Shown here in pieces: positions 58,151-64,000 of a DNA stretch of 64,000 nucleotides (the stretch's first letter is position 1; each line of letters begins with the position of its first letter). The DNA is from Rostratula benghalensis (lineage: Eukaryota > Chordata > Aves > Charadriiformes > Rostratulidae). The stretch covers positions 4,922,157 through 4,986,156 of the forward strand of contig VXAI01000021.1 in NCBI GenBank assembly GCA_013399305.1, written 5' to 3'. The translations under genes and the position numbers were made by a program. The notes beneath the pieces were generated by a model. It was not told the DNA's origin, did not search any database, and was given only the letters and a program-made list of their open reading frames with translations.

Positions 58151-61100
58151 GGCGGAGGAGGGGAGAAAATCCAAACCAAAATCCCCAACACGAATCAGAA
58201 GTGAAAACTACTCTTGATTTTCAGAAGGAAAAAACATACAAAAAGTGACTTATAATTTTCATGGTCAGTAAACTGACATTCAGTTTGCTATGAATTTAGA
58301 CTCTGTCTTACAGAAAAGAGAGACATGTACTTTGGGTGGAGGTGTCTTTTTGAAAATATGTATTTTTTTATCTGGTATTCTAACTGCCTTGAGTGACATG
58401 TAAATAGCGTGAATGATTCAGAGAAGTTCAAAAAGCATCAGTGCAAGAGATGAGAGCAAAATTGTTGTGTAAAATTTGTTTAATAATAACCTTCAAAGGA
58501 AGAAGAAACCTGTAAAAGCAAAACATATGTGACATGGTATACTAAAATGGAATAGGATTATCCAAATTTGTACTGAAGCACCATCATAGGAAAAGTCATC
58601 CTTCATGATGAATTCATATCTTCATTTTAGGTATCAGGATATAGGAATAATGTTAGAGGGCAGTAGAAAGGGTAGTCTGAAGGGAATATATAGCAGAATC
58701 CACTTCTATTGGTCCCACTGGATTTAAATGAGTGTTCAATGCAACAGCAATTCCAAAGATGACAAAAGCTCTAATTATGACTTCCTAGTTTCTTACTCAA
58801 GTTTCAGCGACTTTAGGTACAGCAGCCACATAGGTTCATCTGTCTCTATACAAGAGACTGTTTTCACCTGAGCAACACAGGGTTTATTACTTGCAGTGGA
58901 GAATCAGAGCATTGGATATATGTAGTGCAAGATCTTGAGAGGGATGCTATGTGTCATTACAGGATTTGCCACTAGACAGAACTAAAAACTTAATTAGCAG
59001 GTGTTGAAAGCAGGCCACCAGTGGCAAATACCAGGACAGTGGTGTACAAGGTTTCATTTCTCATGCTAGCAAAGGAGCTTGACAACTTTCACTCCTCAAA
59101 AGTTAAATTTTTCTCATACTTACTTATTTCATAGAAGTATGTAGAAGTAGGTGCCAGCTTGATATTAATTGTAAAAAAACCCTGATATTAGACAGGATCT
59201 CAGTGGAGCTAAGGCAAGTTCAAACTGAAGTGACTAAAATGAAAATTCGCTCTGGGTGGCAAGGGAACTCTATTCTGTTATTGCAGAATAGATTTTATTT
59301 CAGTGTGTTAGCGATGGGTATTCATGCTTCACAGCCTTACAATAAAGAAACATAAAAGTACTTATTGGAATGAGAACAGATGAAATCCAGTAAGGAAAAG
59401 AGAGCTTTCATGGAAAGATGGAGAGGATCAACCATGTAAAGGCTGCAATAAATCTTTCATAGACCAATTTATCTCCTTCCACAGTTTCATCTCCAAGTTG
59501 TTCAATTTTACCACAAAATTTTCCTGTTATAGTTCAGATTGGGTTATCAAAAATAATGCTTTTTTTTTTCATACTAAGGAAACAAGATCTAACCTGGTCT
59601 TCTTTCTGTTTAAGGCACAAGGATGATGACCTTGGCATAAGCCTCATCCAAGGCCCATGACAATGAGTAGAATTATCTCTATGATGTCTTTGGTATTACT
59701 GAAGTGTTTATGGCTAAAATTACCATTCAGGGCTTTGATTTTACTCGCTTTTTGTGAGCATTTTCTTCTTCTTTTTTTTGTTAACATTTTAACACTCTTA
59801 CTATCATCCCTGGAGTTTATTCTGAATTTGTTTTAACACATTTCAGAACTCCTTGCTTGGGAAGAAATCCACTGAACTTGCTGAATTCTCATTCTCTGCT
59901 TTTGCATCTGGTCCTGGTTAGTTGCAGTTTGATTTTTCAAACAAATGAATAAACAAACAAACAAAATATCCTAGATACACAGACAACTGATCTGAGCTTT
60001 ATACAGAAAAGTTCATGAACTTTGTTAAGAACTCCAGGTTTGTAATGGATCCAGACAAATTTTATTTGGCATGGCTTTACTTCAAATATGATAGCTTGGT
60101 TTAGATAAATTGGAATGGAAAAATCTAAACATAACCACTTCTGTAGTTAGGCCAGCACAAACACATCCCTATTCCTTGTCATTTGGAGTTTAAAATCAGA
60201 AATGTCCAAGCCAGTAAAGGAAAACCCAGAATCCTTACACATTTATGCCAAATGTGTCCTGTTTGTGCTATTGTAAGATTTAAAATGCTGGATAAAAGTG
60301 TTTTCTGCACTATGCTTGAGCTAAGCCAGAGACAACAAACTGTCAGCTTTTGTCCCTTTAAAAGACCTAAAAAGCAAAGATCAAATTAGTCTCTTGGATG
60401 TCTTAGGAATAGGTGAGTTAGGACGTGTGTTACACCACAGCACAAGCCCAGGATGGATCCGGAAATAAGGAAGTCTATGGTCTTCATTATTATTCTTTTC
60501 CTTTTCCTAAAACCAACCTTCTTTCAGGTCAGCTAAAAAGGCAAATGAACCAGGAGTTTAATTTAATAAATACCCCAAGCCTACTATAGCAGCTACGAGG
60601 TGTAGGGAACATTCTAAGTCACACAATATGCAGACCCTTCCACCTGTAGCACGCAAGCTCTGAACAGGGCCGTGCTCACTACTGCAGAAGCAACAGTGCC
60701 TCTAGAAAGAGGAACAATAGGAATATACACTGATAAAACCCTCTCTATGAAAGACACCCTGGACACTTTTTCAAATCAGTATACACATTTACTATTTGAT
60801 TTTTTTACAATGGGTTAAATTATAAGAACTGAAATCCCTCTTCATGGCAAAATTTGACTCTTAGAAGTTATTAATCTGAACATTCACATTGGTTTCTTAT
60901 TTTACTGCTTGCTTAGGTACTCCCAACTCCCTTTCAACAGAGTCCTTCTGCTTTGATGTCTTGCTCTCTACCCATTTTGGCACAAGGCTTTCAATTGCAA
61001 ATGCAGGTGTTTTCAGCTGTCAGATATAGTTGTGTTATTCACTATTGTTATTGTATTATTAGTAGGACACTTATTTTACATAGTAAAATAGTATTAATTG

Positions 61101-63779
61101 GAAAGGTAGCACACTCTATAGAGAAAGATGGTACTCAGGGAGGCATGTTTGGCAGTGGTGGAGCTAGATTTACATCTACATTGCTCCTTTCCATCTGTTT
61201 CATATACCCACTGTTGAACCTTTAAAGCACTGTTTTTCTAACAGACTACCCTGCCCATCGGGTTGGTATCTGAAACTTATTAAGCATGCCTTTTGAGAAT
61301 TACTTTTTACAGACACTACCTAGAAATCGTCATCACATGTCAGGGTTATTTGTTACATGCTGGTATTTTTCCCTGGCTTTTGTTGTAGAGGTACTTGGGG
61401 AAACTGGCCCCTGCAATAGCCGGGTCTTCCCTGAGCTGCTGAAAATTATTAGAAATGCCAGTGAATGGATCTGCACCTCAGGGGCAATCTTGAGGCTTGT
61501 TACACAGCAAAACTGGACACTTTGGTCAGCCTCCCGCACGGATTCCTCTTCAACTCTTGCCCTGTTAGCTCTGTGTGCCACGCAGACAAAGCAGAGTGAC
61601 GTCCAGAGGAGACTGGTGAGTTGGGACCTTGCTCAGAGATAGAGATATGCAGTGACCTTGCTCTTAACAGTGCCAGCTGCAGAGGGCTGGTATTCACCTT
61701 TCTGCTCAGCTCACCCACTTCAGAAACAGGGGCAGAGCACTGCCAGTGAGAAAGAACCAAAGCTGGAGCGAGACAGTATAAAAACATGTGGCCCAAGATG
61801 GTAAAGGGATGAGGGAGAATCAGGATGGGGGAGGCTGAGGAAGAGGTTGGGGGCATAAGAAAACCCTACACAAAATATCACAGAATTGTTTTTCCCTTCT
61901 CCCCCTACAATTTCCCTGATCCTTCTTCTCCCCTGTGTCAGCTCTCCTCAGACAGACGTTATGCTCCGCACACCCCCATCTTCCAGAACACCCAGTCAGT
62001 CTCCCATTTTGCTTTGTATTTGTTAACAAAATAACATAACCCCACACGCTTTGTATTTGTTACCAAAAGCAGAGTCTTGTGCTGTTTAAATGACAGTAAA
62101 GCACTTCCATATTTCATAACGGTCAGAGGTTCAGAGGGATCTTTTTGATGTGTGTGCATTAGTTCATCAGACTTCACACTTGCGGGTTTTTGAAATAGAT
62201 ATTCCAACCATCATTCTTGAGAGCTTTTTCCTCTGAAGACACGAACCTCTTCTAGTTTTCATCTTTCTTCTTTTCTACAGAAGCCTGAGTAAATGAGCAT
62301 TCTTAAAAAGCATGCAGCTTAGTACCAGGAGATGGGATCTCTCTCCTGCAGCCTCATGCTACTGACACTGCCAGGTAGTGGTGAATCCCCTCGTTTCACG
62401 GTTCCAGAGTGTGCCTGACCGGAATGGAGGTCCATCAAGTCCAATGCCTGATGCTGGTCAAGAGAGCAGTAAATTGTTCTATCCACATGGATGTGAGAGA
62501 ATTCTTCCTTAAGGTTAGATCTCATTTCAGCTTCTGGAAAATGTTTAAATTCTCTTTTCCATCTTGAAAACAAAGCAACAGCCTCACGAAAGTTTATGAC
62601 AGTGAAAAACACAGTGACGCTTCTGCTACCTGTCCAAGCGTGCCATCTTCTGTTGACTCCTGCCAGCTTCCTGGCCCCAGTCACGTCCTTCAGTAGTGAA
62701 CTCCACCATACAGTTATTGTGCATGAAAAAGTACCTTCTTCAATCTGTTTTCAGTGTGCTAAATTATAATAGTATAGAATAAAACCAGAACAAAAGTTCT
62801 TTTTCTACTGTCCTGCTCTACTATTTCTAGACATTTAATTTTAACCCCCCCATCTCTGTTTTCATAGTGAACATTTTTATTCCCTCTGCTCAGATGCACA
62901 CCTTTCCACAGCCTTAATCGTTCACCCTTCCAATTCTGCAATACCTTGCAATGGGATCCCCTTTACTGTACCCTTCTTCCCCAGGAGTTCACACTGTCAA
63001 GCAGAAGACCAACGTTGCCATTTAGGGATGGCTTAGCAGGACAGAGCCTCACACCTTTGTCACTTAGGGGCCTTTCCAGGGTACAGTGGGTGACACACTG
63101 AACTCTTCGGTGGTTTATTCCACAATGCCTGCTTGTTGTGAAAAAATGACTCCAGCTAACTTGTCTTTTCTTTAAATATCTCCTCCATACACGGTATTGT
63201 TACCTGCAATAAAACTTCTGAAATACTGGCATCCAGACTGCCATTATTCAAAGCAAATAGAGATTGTATTTCTCATTAATGCTCATCTGTCACTAGTTCC
63301 TTCCTTCTCCAGATCATGTTTTTTCCATGAGGTCAGGAACTGTTTCTATAAACTGACATAGACTAAGGGGAGGAGGAGGGATTTACACCGTCAATAGTGT
63401 CAACGTGCCTGCAGAGCCGGACCTGAGCTGGTCTTGCCAGGATGAGTGCATGGCGGCCTCTCAGACCGAAGTCGGGTAGCAAAAGCTGGTCTTCTCAGGG
63501 AGCCACGCCTGCGCTCTGCTCAAAGCCAGCCTCAGCTTTCTGCCACGGCTGCCCTGGGGCAGGCAGAGGTAGGCTGCGGCCACCGTGTCCCTGCAGGCGT
63601 GCATCGCCATGAGGCACCGGTCCAGCCTCGGCGAACACAAAACAGGAATTTTCCCTGTTAAGGGGATCGTAAGCACCGCATTAAGCTTTTGCTAATGGAC
63701 TACAAGCCACGTCTTCTCAGCCATTTTGGGTTTGAGAAACTGAAACGTATGGATTTTACCGGTAGAGCTGGACTGAGAG
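58151..63779. other. non-coding, nothing recognisable
   Basis: Unique AT-rich sequence that becomes richer in GC from about 63400, the shore of the terminal CpG island. It contains an (AAAC)n tract at 59951. A YY1-like site CCATTTTGG at 63721-63729 lies near the island; on the minus strand it overlaps an ATG beginning MAEKTWLVVH, which stops after ten codons unless spliced. Confidence 0.5.
59951..59966. repeat. (AAAC)n microsatellite
   Basis: AAACAAACAAACAAAA, about four units. A short simple repeat. Confidence 0.9.
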
Positions 63780-64000
63780 GAGCCTGAGCTGAGGCTCAGC
63801 TCTCCCCACACCCGCCTCAGCGGGCCGCGGGCCGCTATGCGCCGCAGGGCCTGGCCGTTACCCGCCGTGGGGGCGGCGCCAGGCACGCTCTGCCCCGCCG
63901 AGCCCGGCCTGCTCTTGGCCGGCTGCGGCCCCGCACATGCCCAGTGGCGGCGCGGCTGACGGGGCAGGGGCGGGCTCGGTGCGGAGGGCGGCTCGGTTCG
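63780..64000. promoter_or_regulatory. CpG island, cut by the window end
   Basis: GC content and CG density rise sharply to the window edge (for example gcgggccgcgggccgc, cggcgcggctgacgggg, cggtgcggagggcggc). It includes an Sp1-type GC box (ggggcgggct, about 63967-63976). This is most likely a second promoter region, belonging to a gene at or beyond the right edge or to a leftward transcript. The only plus-strand ATG frame (63837) is open for 41 codons and is not convincing. Confidence 0.78.

Noticed and set aside
62395..62535. Segment 'ggtccatcaagtccaatgcc' resembling an antisense CR1 body
   Set aside because: Only one short stretch is similar and no 3' end was found; too diverged to call by eye.

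Overview
The window looks like nuclear DNA of a bird. Four 3' fragments of CR1 retrotransposons lie in it, with the CR1 landmarks 'aggctgcccagag', 'ccatccctggaagtgtttaa' and the 'gatgatctttaaggtccattccaac' type of end. CpG is depleted except in two islands, and the background is about 40% GC with many T and A tracts. I see no operons, ribosome binding sites, CRISPR array, phage or other bacterial features. No protein in the window could be matched to a known family by eye, and no open frame exceeds 174 codons.

Layout. 1-4.1 kb: non-coding, with two CR1 copies in the same direction at 2.45 and 3.17 kb. 4.1-26.6 kb: mostly AT-rich sequence resembling intron or intergenic DNA. It holds several minus-strand open frames bounded by good splice signals (4151-4255, 5580-5660, 6238-6503, 8316-8418, 8604-8735, 11432-11551), a CR1 copy at 16.5 kb and an RFX-type X-box at 5.2 kb. 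A 115-base run of N at 26892-27006 marks an assembly gap. 27.66-28.33 kb: a strong CpG island, the clearest functional element. It carries two X-box motifs 22 bases apart, the second containing an ATG in ideal Kozak context. 28.3-35.7 kb: non-coding, with one protein-like plus-strand frame after a good splice acceptor at 32.41 kb. 35.7-40.65 kb: a 5 kb stretch with no open frame of 60 codons in any frame; it contains a 14-base tandem repeat with Myb-type cores and a second X-box-like site. 40.65-63.7 kb: non-coding, with one CR1 at 57.9 kb and several homopolymer tracts. From about 63.78 kb the right edge runs into a second CpG island, cut by the window end.

Interpretation (inference). The 27.9 kb island is probably the promoter of a gene used in ciliated cells, since X-box pairs in CpG-island promoters are typical of RFX/FOXJ1-controlled genes. 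Whether transcription goes left, right or both ways cannot be settled here. A leftward gene running to about 3.7 kb would fit three phase-compatible minus-strand frames (6238-6503, 5580-5660, 4151-4255), but these were picked by eye from many possibilities and need transcript or protein evidence. No undescribed system can be claimed; the best leads are the X-box promoter, the distal X-boxes and the Myb-type tandem repeat.
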